A program made the position numbers and the translations under genes. Source: Begonia masoniana (Eukaryota; Streptophyta; Magnoliopsida; Cucurbitales; Begoniaceae). Taken from it: a stretch of 64,000 bases of DNA. The stretch lies in the NCBI GenBank assembly GCA_022432975.1, contig CM039512.1, positions 28,018,863-28,082,862 of the forward strand. The letters run 5' to 3'. Below are positions 27,686 through 41,835 of the stretch, one piece after another. Below the pieces are notes generated by a model that did not search any database, was not told the origin of the DNA, and saw only the letters and a list, made by a program, of their open reading frames with translations. Within the stretch, counting starts at the first letter, position 1. Each line of letters starts with the position of its first letter.

Positions 27686-28685
27686 AGCATAGACCTTAGG
27701 CGCTACTCTTGCTCGGTTCTAGTCTGGTGGCATGGGGCAATCTCTGACTATGTGTCCAACCTTGTCACATCTATAGCAACGGCCAGAATATAGTTTACAT
27801 TCGCCATGGTGATTCTTCTGGCAGGTGAAACATAGGGGAGCTAGAGGTCGCTTTCCTTTTCCTTGATCATCATTTGGATTGAAGGGTCTCTTCACACCCT
27901 TCTGTTGTTGCTGCGGTCCGCTATTCGGTTGTGGTTGCCAACCTCTGCCCTAGGCGCGGTGGTGGCTGAGTATCCTTGATGAACTTCCTTGGTGGCTCAC
28001 GTTGTCCTTGTACTGTTAACTCAACTTCCTCCAATTCCAAAGCCTTAGCAGCCACTTCGGAATAAGGTATGTTATAGATCCCTGCAGTCTTTACTCCCTG
28101 GAAGAGGCTCGGCTTCAGTCCATGATCAAACTGGTGGATCTTATCTTCCTCATCATCCACCAAACGGGGTGCAAACCTGGACAAGGCCTCAAACTTACAG
28201 ATGTAGTCGGCCACAGAACCGGTTTGGCGCAGCTACATGAACTCCATCTTTTTGCTAGCCCGAACAGCTCGGCTAAAATATTTGTCATAAAACGCCGTCT
28301 TGAACCACGCCCAAGTCATAGTTTCCGCATTCGTAGTACTCTGAATTGAGTCCCACCAATGCCTTGCACCCAATGCAAGATGAAAAACAGCACAAGTGAC
28401 CTTGTCCCCTTCATCGACCTTGACATACTTGAACATGTCCTCAATTGTCCGAATCCACTCCTCAACATAAATAGGATCCGAAACTTGACCATTGAATACA
28501 GGAGGTCGAAGGCGGTGAAAACGCTTACTTCCATTGTCGTGAGTTGTATTTGAGCTAGAATTCCCTTGCTCATCCCTAGCAGTCACCCACTGCTCAATTT
28601 GGCGAGACTGGCGAATAACCAACTCGGTTAACTGAGCGATGGTGTTACTATCCTCATTGCTCTCCCTTTATTGACCTCTTACCAT
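27686..28685 (-). pseudogene. Gag with zinc knuckle (element C)
   Basis: Minus strand. The likely start is the ATG at 28685, giving MVRG, with a stop a few codons later, then RQSRQIEQWV and the gag domain PPVFNGQVSDPIYVEEWIRT, WWDSIQ, FYDKYF. A stop at about 28233 (EFM*LRQTGS) replaces an expected Gln. Then come the blocks FEALSRFAPRLVDDEEDKI and FDHGLKPSLFQGVK. A CCHC knuckle CYRCDKVGHIVRDC lies at about 27730-27775. Gag would coat element RNA in cytoplasmic particles; here it is broken at least twice. Confidence 0.85.
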
Positions 28686-28831
28686 TTTGAGATTCCTAAA
28701 CAAGTAATCATAAACACATCTTAACGTAATGACATTACTAAAATTGTAAATACTTACAGTTGCTGGAGTGTACTCAGGAGGCAGTCAGTGCTGGAAGGCA
28801 GTCTACAGAATCGATTTTAAAACCCGGTTTC

Positions 28832-28843
28832 GCTTTGATACCA
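28832..28843 (-). promoter_or_regulatory. Primer-binding site of element C
   Basis: Minus strand TGGTATCAAAGC, one mismatch from the initiator tRNA-Met site TGGTATCAGAGC, four bases after the LTR end TGTTACA at 28848. Confidence 0.85.
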
Positions 28844-29212
28844 TAATTGTAACACCCCGAGTCTTCCAGACCCGGTTTTGCTACCCAAAACATTGAACTG
28901 AACTAAGAAAAATTACGAAAAATTTAAATTTTCTCTCAGTGGTGATAATTCTATCTTTAATCCTCGACTTTACAGCGGAAAACTCAATACGTAGACAACG
29001 TATGATAAAAGTAGTGACCAGGAGTTGAAATCCATGGTTTTAAGAAAGCATCCTACATAAACCTCAATATTCATAATCTTACTAATATGATAAAAGCAGT
29101 GACCAGGAGTTGAAATCGCCTTCCAGCCACACACTGACAACCTGAGCTCCTTCCAGCAACCAGCCTTAAACATCCTCATTAGACTTGAAATCCTCACCTG
29201 GTAGTTCTCCAC

Positions 29213-29767
29213 CTACATCATAAGGTTTAAACTATAAGCCTAATGCTTAATAAGGAGTGCGATGTTAACATGTATGCATGAATGCACAAATTAAAGGAAG
29301 CACATGTTCATGATCTTTTCGTGTTCTTGTTCTTGTTCATCGTTTTCATCATATGGATTAAGGGAGGATTTGTGCCGAAAAGGGGGTTCACAGTGAGAGT
29401 GTACATAGTCCCTTGCGGGCCATATTCATGGTCCTTCTTTTGGACAGTGACATACGCCAAACCGTCCCCAACCCTCTCTTAATCCTTGTTGCATAAGTTT
29501 CATGTTCATATCTTGTTCATGGGAGAAATCATGCACTTAAAACATTTTCATATGTTTGAGAAATATTCATGATGCATGAGCATGAATAATCTTAGTTCAT
29601 CAGACTACTAACAAGTCATTCATTCATTAAAGGATCATAATATCAACTCGAATATCATAACCAAATAGACAATAGCACAGATAACCTTTAAACCTCATAG
29701 ACAACTTCTACCTAGTACCCTTGTGATGTAGGGCCTTAATAGCCGGGAATCTTATTCACTCACTTAC
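29213..29767 (-). other. Putative intron in 5' LTR of element C
   Basis: Same splice-like boundaries as the 3' LTR copy: CAG/GTAAGTGAG at 29767 and GATGTAG/GTGG ending at 29213; 555 bases, CTTATTAAGCATTAGG block 40 bases before the acceptor. Confidence 0.5.
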
Positions 29768-30717
29768 CTGGTTTCCTTAGCAACTTGAGCACTTCTCTTC
29801 AAACTTCTTCACCTAGAAACATTTCACATTACAGTGTTAAATCAAAATCCTAACTAAAAGTCATCCTAGTATCTAACATAAATATTTCTAAATCTTCCTA
29901 GTCGAGCGCCTAGTGTGTACAGATTAAACTTTCAGAACCTAAATGTAACGACCCTCATACTATTCCTAATTTCCCGTACAAAATTCTTTTTTTCCTATTA
30001 TACTTAGCGTTTATGCAGAAAACAATTTAATAAAAACGTTTAAAATAATTACAAAACAATTATTTAAGCCAACATTAAAATCAATTTAATAACTAATAGA
30101 ACACTCGGCCAAGGAGGGAGGAGCAAGAGAGTCAAAATAGAAAAAGACCAGTTCTTCTTTCTTTTATCACCTAATTATAACTTCAACATCTTACACCCTA
30201 ACCCCCTTCTTCACCATTTCATAACACAAATTTTACCCACATAACAAACATACTTTTCACAATACAATTCGACGTAAAACCGCCCTATACTCTCACTTGA
30301 AACGACTCGAGACATAGTTAAATAAAACACGTTTTCACGAAAACAAACTGCATGGATCCGTTTAAAAACTAAACAATCCCTCCTGTTCAAAATAAAACTC
30401 CAAGCAGTTCAGTATGTTTCAAATAAAAGACTTTCCAAAAGCAGTTTATAAAATAAGTTTCCAAAACCTCAAAACATAAATCTATCAACTATCAGCTAAC
30501 CAGAAACAAGCATCCTATTATGTTCTACTATACAATTTTCATCTAACTAATCTATCATTAACCCAAAACACCCCAATGTCCTCAAAACACATACGTACAT
30601 CCCCACGGGTCAGGTTAAGCATCGACTGCGTCAGCACACCACCGAAGCCATCCTTCGTCAACTGAACTCATGTCTCAGGAGGAGGAATCTCATCCTCACC
30701 TGTTTCCTCGTAATCAC

Positions 30718-31171
30718 CTACACCATAAAGACACCTATGAGATAAAAATCTCAGTAAGCCCTACGTAAATGCTAATGCATGATCATGTATGCTCTGTACT
30801 ATGAAAACCGTCCATGTCAATGCATATATCCGTACGTGTCAGTCTATGGTTATTTACTGTGATACTTTACTTGCCTTTACAATGCATGTTCTTTTCATGA
30901 AATCCGTGCATAAATTCATTTTCATGTCGTTTTAAAACCATGATGCATGAACAGTTCAATATAAACAATAAAGTAAACAATCACATGTGTACCATCAAGA
31001 CGATAAACAAACACATATGTACCATCAAGACGATAAACAAACAACATATAAAACAACTAATCCTAACTACCCAAACCAAAACAATTTAAACAAACAAATC
31101 CTCAAGGTTCCTCGGGACGACATCGACATACGGTGTAGGCCAATCAGCCAGAGAAGATCACGAGAACTTAC
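30718..31171 (-). other. Putative intron in solo LTR D
   Basis: Minus strand GACAG/GTAAGTTCTC at 31171; GCTTACTGAGAT block, then ATGGTGTAG/GTGATT ending at 30718. Length 454. Homologous in position to those in C, F and G. Confidence 0.45.
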
Positions 31172-31391
31172 CTGTCGTCCGTAGCTCGCTGGGGATGCTC
31201 GGTTATCTGTCCACCTATGGCTCAACCTACGAAAAATATTCAAACTTTATTACACTTAAGGTTACATTCACCAATTTACTTCAAACTACTATTTCTAGCC
31301 TAATCCAACTAAAACCTAATTAAACGGCCACTAATTCGGGTTTGGCAAAAATCGACCCGAACTTGAACGTGCATAATCGAACGTGCATAAC

Positions 31392-32676
<1,285 letters not shown>

Positions 32677-33485
32677 AATAATAATAATAATAATAATAAG
32701 AATAATAATAATAATATAACTATAAAACTAACCATTAATTAATCGAATCCTCATTTACCATTTTGCCCTCCCGTGTTTCCGACCATTTCGACTTTCGTTA
32801 AATCTCGTTCTTAATTATAACTCACGGTTTAATTTCACGAACCTAATTTAATAAACATTTTAGTTCAACCAATTTATTCACTTTTAATTACTTTACCTTT
32901 TTATTATTTTTTCTCCAATTCTTTCGATTAATTAAACTGAGGAAAAATTCTCGGGTGTTACACTAAATAACCGGATTAAGTCTAACAACTAAACACGGTC
33001 TGTTATCCTAATGTCCAGAATCGAATCGGAAATGCCATTACTAAACACAGATCATGATTGTCACTATCATTACTCTATTAGTGAAGAATCCTGAAACCAC
33101 AAGTTTTAGCTGAAGACAGAGCCCTAAGTAACTACCGAGTAACTACATTGTCTAAGTCTTACCTAGAGCATGGATTGTCAAAGTGGAGGCTGAAGAACTG
33201 GTCGCCGGCGAAGGAATAGCTAGCAGAGAGGGAGCACTAGAAGGAAGGGAGATGTCGAGAGAGGAAATGTCAGCTACAGTGAGGTTTTAATGAGGTTTAA
33301 GAATTCTCATAACCTATTTATACCAATTAAAATCCACCTTAATTATAAACTTGTCACCCAACCTAGTTTCACTCAACTTGTAATAAATAAGTCTTGGCAT
33401 TAAATTTAAAATCATAAAGGTCAATAAAAGGGTGACAATTAAAATGGTTAAGAAAATCACTTAGCAGAAATTGTCGGATGTTACA

Positions 33486-33944
33486 GTTTAAGTGTTTGGT
33501 GTAGGTTGAAATTGATAGAAATTGGAGGGAGATTTGATAAATTGGAAGAAGGATGGAAAAGGGGTAGTCGATCGATCGGCGGTAAGCGCGATCGATCGGC
33601 ATGTTCTCTGGTTTAGAGAACAAGGCAGCAAGGCAGCCGATCGATTGGCGACATTCAGGCGATCGATCGGCAGTTGGTTTGATGAGCTGGCATCCCGAAG
33701 GGTTGTCGATCGATCGGCTATGAATATTGTCTGGGTATTGTTTTTTTTAAATTCTACCATTTTCAAATATATTTTTACCCGATCTTTTCCGGCACATTTT
33801 AAACGTCTTTTACGCACGTTTTCCCACTATTTTGAGTGTTCAAAAACCCAAAAATCAAGTACTAATTTTATCGAAAATTATTTTAAATGCGGGATTGGTT
33901 AGCAAAGTAGCGCACTGAGCCGGGGTGGGTTCGGGGGCGTTACA
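33486..33944 (+). mobile_element. Right part of the 16455 solo LTR
   Basis: Ends GGGTTCGGGGGCGTTACA at 33944. It has five or six CGATCGATCGGC-type words (33568-33720) in facing pairs, the same word that builds the 67-bp array at 6349. No coding potential. Confidence 0.65.
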
Positions 33945-33947
33945 AGA

Positions 33948-35164
33948 TGTATGTTGGTGGATTATGGGTTGAAGATTATTTCAACAAAGGAGAATGCATC
34001 AACAAAATTGGAGCCCAAATGAAGCATTGGTCCAAAGAAGAGCCCACATTTTAAGGTATGATTTTGCAGGTACAAGAGTTAGTGGCACCAGGAACAAAGA
34101 GTTGGCAAGATCTCATCCATTAGCTAAATTTTGGCTCGGCCTCAATCTACACCGCACATTCTGGCGCGTGCGCAGCCAGGCAGAGTAACACCGGGTATGT
34201 GCGCGCAAGCTGGAGCAGAAGGCACAGGTAGGCACGCGCGGGCAGCGTTCTTCTCCATCAGATCAGCGTGCCTTGGATTGCTGTGCTGGCCGCTGAGGTG
34301 GCGTGCACGGGTTCTCCAGCAAGGCACGCACGGATAGCTCATCAGCGTTGCTGATTGGCGCGGCCAGAATGCTGCTTATTCCTTGGATGCGCGAGCACAA
34401 GATCCTTCACTCCTAGCCGCCGATCAAGCTTCATCCTATGGTCCAAGTTCACTCTTCAATCCATGCCAAACCATAATCCACCCTAGGATTTTCTATAAAT
34501 GCATAGCATTTGTGCATGTATTGGAACTTTTGCCCAATTTATAAAATAACCTATTTCCCTACACTTTATGTTGGTTTGCCTTCCGGTTTCCTCGATTCTT
34601 AAATCGAGTGGAGTAGTCCTCCATTGTTAGCCTAGCCTTCGGGTTGCTAGGTTAACTCTTATCTCTTTCCCTTGCCTTTCTCCATTGGGAGTTAGGAGTT
34701 GAGGACGAAAACCTAAGCCTACGGTGGTCAATTTTCTTACGGAAAAATTGTTTATCCGAGAGCTCAACGTAAGATAGCTCTTCGGTTCTGCCAAAGGTAT
34801 CCATCTGTATCATTTCCGTTCACACATTTTCACACACATATCACCCTTAAATTTCGGCCATCACATTTACACACTTCACCTTTTTATTTTATTGCATTTT
34901 TCTCTTCTTCTCCATAACATCCTCTTCATGATTTGCACACTACCATCACCTTCTTCTTTGTTCCATTTTTGTTTATTTTTCATGCATTCTCACTTCACAT
35001 AATATTCTGCCACCCCTCATATTCATCGCCCTTCATTTTATTTGCATCATTTTCTTCTCTTTATTTTCGGTTTTGTGCAACACAATTTCACCCGAGCACT
35101 TGAGCCAATTTTGGGGGTTACACAGCCCCTTTTCTAAGGGCCTCATATCAAGTGGTATCAGAGC
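33948..35164 (+). mobile_element. 5' LTR of B and primer-binding site
   Basis: Starts TGTATGTTGG, is 1,203 bp long and ends about 35150 (CTCATATCA). TGGTATCAGAGC at 35153-35164 is an exact initiator tRNA-Met site. A TATA box TATAAAT lies at 34494-34500; the 3' LTR has it at 60254-60260. The start overlaps the AGATG target duplication of the upstream solo LTR. Confidence 0.85.
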
Positions 35165-36221
35165 GTAGGAAGCTTCCCACATGCGTTTTAGTTGTCTTTG
35201 GCATTAGCTAAAAGTTGACACAAAACCAGGATAGTCGCTCGTTTATTTCTAGCACTATATTTTATCCTACATTGAGCTAACCTTGTATTATGCTTAACAT
35301 GATCTTTGCTGCATTTTTATTAACATTTAGTAGCTTAATATATTGAGGTAAAATATGGTATTCATTGTTGCCAAGACTCGGCTAAGGTGAGGTTTAAATT
35401 CCTCTCGGTTTTTCTTCCTTTTGTTGGATCGGTTTTACTTATCTCTTTACCTCAGTTTTTTGTTAGTTCTTAGCCTCGGTTTCTATAGCATATTGTGTGT
35501 TATTTTGAACCATGTTTTGCATCTAAATATTTGTCAAATAAATATAGATTAAATCTGAATTATTGGATGCATGAATCGGCCTAAAGTTAATGCTATAAAA
35601 ATCGGTTTTTCATGTGATGTTATCACCTCGGGTGTTTATGTCATTTATGCTCGATTTTCATAATTAATTTGCTGAATGATTGCACTTGGGATTAGCTTAA
35701 GAATCATCTATTACATGCACTCTAAATTTATTTCAAAATTTGTAGCAAACTTGAGCTAGAAATCGGCTATGTTGAAAATTATGTTAACGTGAAAATTCTG
35801 CTCTATTTAACTTGAAATTTCAGCATGTTAGCCTTGCTAAAACTTGTGTTCTAATTTTAATACTTGCTGTTTTTGAAGTTAATTAGTTGAAATTAATATT
35901 ATCTTTATTGAATATAACTTAAAATTGGTTACTAGGTTAAAATTTGGTTAGATTGTGGTAATTGCACGTTATTGAAAATTTCGTTTCTACAATTAGTTGT
36001 GTTAAGTGTTATTGAAACTTCTAGGTTGTTTTTTTTATTGGTTTCAAATTTTAAATGATAAGTGTGAGCATGATCTTTATTATCTTTTTGTCTTAGCTAA
36101 GAATTCACCTTTAGTGCCTAAAATATTCTAAGACATTAAACAAGATAATCACCTCACAAACTTTGGATGAAACAACTTAGTCAAGAATTTAAATTTAGAA
36201 TTTAAATTAAAATACTTAGAT
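35165..36221 (+). other. Untranslated leader of element B
   Basis: About 1 kb of AT-rich sequence without ORFs between the primer-binding site and the gag ATG. Presumably holds packaging signals; nothing specific is recognisable. Confidence 0.6.
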
Positions 36222-36326
36222 ATGACTAATAGAACCGGATTCACAAGAGATACACCACACCAAAAAGAAGCCAACCAAAATAGGGACACTTCCCCTCCCG
36301 AACATACACGTCACGAGGGTGAGACT

Positions 36327-36711
36327 TGTGATGACCCGAATGTGCACGAATGAGTACGACTGCGGGGCAAACCTCGGGACCTAAGCCGAGTGTAGGCGAA
36401 TCCCAAACTCGAGTATAGGCGAATCCCGGGTCGTAAAGAGGAGGTCGTCACAATCTCACATCGCTTGGGGAAGTATGTGGAAATGAAACATATGTAAAGA
36501 GACCCTCCCAAGATAGCAAGACGCGTTTTGGAGCACAATTGGCAACGGATCCCATAAGAACTCCGAAGTTAAAAGTGCTTCGGCGAGAGCAATTCTAGGT
36601 TGGGTGACCTTCCGGGAAGTTCTCGCCAAACAAAGCCGTGAGGGAAGGATATTGGGCTGCGGCCCAATCCCCAGAGCGGACAATATCTTGCTAGGGAAAT
36701 TGATCGTTACA
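36327..36711 (+). mobile_element. Cassandra-type TRIM solo LTR
   Basis: TGTGATGACCCG at 36327 to GATCGTTACA at 36711, flanked by AGACT on both sides (36322-36326 and 36712-36716). It contains a recognisable 5S rRNA-like domain at 36547-36625, the defining mark of Cassandra terminal-repeat retrotransposons in miniature, which are non-autonomous. No second LTR or internal part is present, so it is a solo LTR. Confidence 0.88.
36547..36625 (+). promoter_or_regulatory. 5S rRNA-derived domain with Pol III promoter-like boxes
   Basis: GGATCCCATAAGAACTCCGA, an A-box-like GTTAAAAGTGCTTCGGCGAG, and a C-box-like TAGGTTGGGTGACC followed by GGGAAGTTCTCG track plant 5S rRNA from about its position 30 to 110, with scattered substitutions. 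It is a domain of the LTR and not a 5S gene: the 5S 5' end and T-run terminator are absent. Confidence 0.85.
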
Positions 36712-37898
36712 AGACTAGCATGCAAAGTCAAATCAATGCCTTGACGGGCTTGGTTAACACCCTTGCTCAACAAATTAAGGACGTTTCCCTTGAGATAGCC
36801 CAATTCAAGGAACATACGAACAATCATCCACGACGAGAACCCAATGAACGAGATCCTTCCCGAGAAACCTTCTCTAGGATTATACCCGAACATCCTAGAC
36901 GTCGCACCCCTTTACAACAACCCTTAGAGGAAGAAGAATGGGCTGAGCCCCAAAGAAGGAGATTCCGTTATTATGATACGGAGGAAGAGGATTGGGCGGG
37001 AGATGATGAAGAGCATTATCGTCCAAATCATCGTAGGGACAACGACGATCTCCGTAACATCAAGATTACAATTCCCCCTTTCAATGGAACGTGTGATGGG
37101 CACACTTATTTAGATTGGGTTGATAAAGTTGAGAGAGTTTTTGAGTGCCATGACTATTGCGAAAGAGTTAAAATTCAACTCGCCTCTCTTGAACTTACGG
37201 GTCACGTTGTACTATGGTGGCCCAACCTCAAAGCCCAAAGAATGAGAACATTAGGTTACCCTATTTTCACTTGGACTTCCATGAAAGAACTAATGCACAA
37301 GAGGTTCGTTCCCCGACATTATAAACATGAACTCTTTCATCAACTCTACAACCTCAAACAAAATAGCCTCTCCGTAGATGAATACATTATGGAATTCGAA
37401 ACTCTCAATATATGTTGTGCTATTGATGAGCCTGAGGCACAACTCATCACGAGGTTTATTCGTGGTTTGAATCGCGACATTGGCGATGCGGTTAAGATGC
37501 AACAATTGGAAGCGATGGATATGGTCATTCAACTTGCCCTTACGGTGGAGAGACAACTTAAGAGAAAACGAAAGACCAACTTCCCGAACAAATTCCCACC
37601 TAGGCACTTGGACCAAGATAAGACTAAACCTCCATGGAAGAATGAGGAGAAAATGCCAATTAACCGCAATTGCCCACCTAAAGCACCCTTCAACCAAACC
37701 AAACCCCTTCCGGCGGATAAGACTCAATCAAACCCTCCTAAAGGACAAAGAGCCTGTGAAGTCCAATGCTACAAGTGTTTGGAAAAAGAACATTACGCGA
37801 ATGAATGCTCTAACCGTCGGGTGATGGTTATTAAGGAATCGACCGGGGAATGGGAAAGTGAAAATGACGAAGGTCAATACCTCGACAAAGAAGAATAA

Positions 37899-39439
37899 GA
37901 AGTAGAAGAAGAAGAAAGTGAGCATGATTTGGATTAATGTTTGGCTCAAGAGGGACCACTTTTGATAGTTATAAGGAGAGCCCTCATCTCTAAGAACGTG
38001 AAAGAGGACTGCCAACACGAAAATATTTTCCAAAGTAGATGTACAGTCAAGGATAAAGTTTGCTCCATGATTATAGATGGTGGAAGCTGTGTCAACGCAG
38101 CTTCCCAAGATATGGTTAGCAAACTTGGGTTAGAAATGACTAGTCACCCTAAGCCATATAAATTAAGATAGTTAGACGATAGAGATGACATCAAGGTGAC
38201 AAAGCAAGTGACCATTAATTTCACTATTGGTAAATATAAAGATGCGGTTCTTTGCGATGTCGTTCCTATGAACGCGAGTCATCTTCTATTAGGAAGACCA
38301 TGGCTTTATGACCGTAGGGTGCAACATGACGGATTCCTCAATAATTATAGCTTGAAATTTGGCGGTAGGACCATCAAATTACTTCCTATGACCCCTGAGC
38401 AAATAGCACTTGGCACTGCAGTTAGGAAACAAGAAAAGATTAAGGAAAATCTTCTCCTAACAAAAAAAGGGTTAAGAGTTGCTATCACGAAGGGAAGGAC
38501 CGTGATCCTAGTTCTTTTTAGAGACCGTGTTATGGAGCTTGGAGATATACCTTTACCGGTCCAAAATTTGCTTAAGACTTATCAAGACGTCTTCCATGAG
38601 GAACTACCACCTGGATTACCACCCATTAGAGGAATAGAACACCAAATTGACCTCCAACCTAGAGCTATGTTACCTAACCGACCGGCCTATAGGATGAGGC
38701 CTGAAGAAGCTAAGGAATTACAAGATCAAGTCCAAGAGTTATTAGGAAAAGGTTATATTAGAGAGTTGATGAGCCCCTGTGCCGTACCTACACTGTTGGT
38801 ACCTAAGAAGGATGGCTCTATGCGAATGTGCGTTGATAGTCGAGCTATCAACCAAATCACTATTAAGTATCGATACCCGATCCCTAGGCTCGAAGACATG
38901 CTAGACGAGTTAAGCGGAGCATCTATATTTTCCAAAGTTGACTTGAAGAGCGGATATCACCAAATACGCATGAAAGAAGGTGATGAATGGAAAATCTCCT
39001 TCAAAACTAAATACGGATTGTTTGAATGAATGGTTATGTCATTCGGTCTTACAAATGCCCCGAGCACCTTCATGAGGTTAATGCACCATGTTCTTAAGGA
39101 TTTCCTTGGAAAGTTTGTCATCGTTATTTCGATGACATCTTGGTGTATATCCCCGACCTTCCACAACATGTCAACCATCTCGGGATGCTTTTTCAAACTC
39201 TCCATCGAGCTAAATTGTTTGGAAATTTGAGTAAATGTTCCTTTGGTCAAGCGAATGTTTACTTTTTGGGCTTTATAATTTCGAAAGATGGCTTAGAAGC
39301 AGATGAAGACAAGGTTAAAGCCATCAAAGATTGGCTCGTACCTAATAGTATCACTGAAGTCCATAGCTTTCACGGATTAGCCACTTTTTATATGAGGTTT
39401 ATTAAAGACTTCAGCTCACTTATAGCTCCTATTACCGAT
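37899..39439 (+). pseudogene. Pol of element B, first part: protease and RT
   Basis: Same frame as gag, past several stops. The protease has CSMIIDGGSCVNAASQDMV (Asp-Gly-Gly, about 38070) and HLLLGRPWLYDRRVQHDG. A stop at 38169-38171 (KLR*LDDRDD) and one at 39027-39029 (YGLFE*MVMSFGL) replace conserved Trp. RT has [39 protein letters not shown] and [14 protein letters not shown]. At about 39128 a one-base loss breaks the frame exactly at the catalytic Y-F-D-D-I-L block. RT resumes at 39140 to LIAPIT, where the SIRE element is inserted. Confidence 0.88.
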
Positions 39440-40326
39440 TGTTGACTTAAATGATGTGACGACCCCAACCCCGTAGGGCCGCCACGGACTTGCCGTGACA
39501 TAATCATTTCCTAAGCCCTCGTATTTCCACATAAACTTTTTCATTTTTACTTTAAACATTTCCCAAAACCCTTAAACAAACTAACCATAACGTAACCTTA
39601 ACTTTAAACTCTCGTAACCACGTAAATTTTTCTTTTTATATCACTCATAACGTTTCGACTTCTAAACCATTAAATCGAAGTCTCGGATTGTTGAAATCCC
39701 TTAAAATCACTCATTCCTCGATCATCAAAACATGACACTAATCTAACCTACAATTTCAGACAAATTCAAGAAATCCAACTGCGTGGATCGCTCTAAAAAT
39801 CGAGCATATCCTTACCTGTTAAAAATAACCCAGCAGTTCCAGTAAGTATGTTTCTAAATTAAGACTCTACATTCTAACAATCTACTACCACTACATATAC
39901 ATCAAAACTCGACTATTCATACATCTTTCTATCAAAACATCCAATCTACATACTTAAACACTTTGATGCTTTCACAAACAAAACCCAAATCAAATCCTCA
40001 AACAAACATCAAGCATAAGCACTAAATTTCCTAAAACATCACCAAGGACATACATTAACAAATCATTCAGAATAAAACAACGTCCAGCCTATATTCATTA
40101 TACAATTCCCAAAATATCAACCTCCCCACATATTCTAAAATCTTCCACATCTTTAACGTCAACACAATTTCACATTAATTACCCAAAATAACTCGCGGTC
40201 ATCGAACCTTGCCAAAATAACTCGCGGTCATCGAACCTTGCCAAAACACACCCCGTCGCCACGAGCACCACCCATCGACCACCTATTCCTTGTCATCATG
40301 AGGAACTCTCACCTTCAACCTGTTAC

Positions 40327-41835
40327 CTACATCATACAATAACTACATTAAAGCCTAATGCTTAGTAATGAGCGTACTAAACATAACATTTCATATATGC
40401 ATGACATTTGTAAAATAGTTTCGTGAAAACTTGAAAACATTCATTTACTCCCGTGAAAACATTCATTTACTCCCGTGAAAACATTCATTTACTCCCGTGA
40501 AAACATTCATTTACTCCCGTGAAAACATTCATTTACTCCCGTGAAAACATTCATTTACTCCCGTGAAAACATTCATTTACTCCCGTGAAAACATTCATTT
40601 ACTCCCGTGAAAACATTCATTTACTCCCGTGAAAACATTCATTTACTCCCGTGAAAACATTCATTTACTCCCGTGAAAACATTCATTTACTCCCGTGAAA
40701 ACATTCATTTACTCCCGTGAAAACATTCATTTACTCCCGTGAAAACATTCATTTACTCCCGTGAAAACATTCATTTACTCCCGTGAAAACATTCATTTAC
40801 TCCCGTGAAAACATTCATTTACTCCCGTGAAAACATTCATTTACTCCCGTGAAAACATTCATTTACTCCCGTGAAAACATTCATTTACTCCCGTGAAAAC
40901 ATTCATTTACTCCCGTGAAAACATTCATTTACTCCCGTGAAAACATTCATTTACTCCCGTGAAAACATTCATTTACTCCCGTGAAAACATTCATTTACTC
41001 CCGTGAAAACATTCATTTACTCCCGTGAAAACATTCATTTACTCCCGTGAAAACATTCATTTACTCCCGTGAAAACATTCATTTACTCCCGTGAAAACAT
41101 TCATTTACTCCCGTGAAAACATTCATTTACTCCCGTGAAAACATTCATTTACTCCCGTGAAAACATTCATTTACTCCCGTGAAAACATTCATTTACTCCC
41201 GTGAAAACATTCATTTACTCCCGTGAAAACATTCATTTACTCCCGTGAAAACATTCATTTACTCCCGTGAAAACATTCATTTACTCCCGTGAAAACATTC
41301 ATTTACTCCCGTGAAAACATTCATTTACTCCCGTGAAAACATTCATTTACTCCCGTGAAAACATTCATTTACTCCCGTGAAAACATTCATTTACTCCCGT
41401 GAAAACATTCATTTACTCCCGTGAAAACATTCATTTACTCCCGTGAAAACATTCATATACTCCCGTGAGAACATTCATATACTCCCGTGAGAAACATTCA
41501 TATACTCCCGTGAGAAACATACATCGTTCTTTCACTTAATCCTTTCTTAAACCGTTCATATACATTTTACTAAAACATGATGCATGAGGAGACATACACG
41601 TAAGGAAAACCTATCACATGAGCACTAACATACACGTAAGGAAAACCTATCACATGAACACTAACATACACGTAAGGAAAACTTATCAAATGAACGCTAC
41701 CTAAATCGCTAAGGCACTACTTAACTACCCGTCGTTCCTTAGCTACCCGTATGATCACTTTCTTCATAACAATCAACATTTTCAACATTGTACGACATAG
41801 GGCCTTAGTGGCCGGAAAGCCTAACGCTCACTTAC
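40327..41835 (-). other. Putative intron in solo LTR F
   Basis: Minus strand GCTAG/GTAAGTGAGCG at 41835; TTACTAAGCATTAGGCTTTA about 40 bases before GTATGATGTAG/GTAAC ending at 40327. Length 1,509, most of it the 22-bp array. Confidence 0.5.
40434..41517. repeat. 22-bp tandem array, about 49 units
   Basis: About 46 identical units of AAAACATTCATTTACTCCCG+TG, then three variants with CATATACTCCCGTGAGA. It is at the same place in the LTR as the CTACAGGGCAAGTCATGAAT repeats of G, whose complement it resembles. Confidence 0.95.

Larger units (their letters stand above)
36222..37898 (+). pseudogene. Gag of element B, interrupted by a Cassandra LTR
   Basis: ATG at 36222 opens MTNRTGFTRDTPHQKEANQN and runs 35 codons to 36326, where the 385-bp Cassandra LTR plus its 5-bp duplication intervene. 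It resumes in the same frame at 36717 (SMQSQINALTGLV) and runs to a stop at 37896-37898. The gag domain has IPPFNGTCDGHTYLDWVDKV, FECHDYCERVKI and WWPNLK; the CCHC knuckle is CYKCLEKEHYANEC (about 37770). Gag forms the particle shell and binds RNA. The insertion is a multiple of three with its duplication, but it contains stops, so the protein is disrupted. Confidence 0.88.

Noticed and set aside
36547..36625. A genuine 5S rRNA gene
   Set aside because: Only the central part is present, with substitutions, inside a TG...CA element with a 5-bp target duplication; this is a Cassandra LTR.
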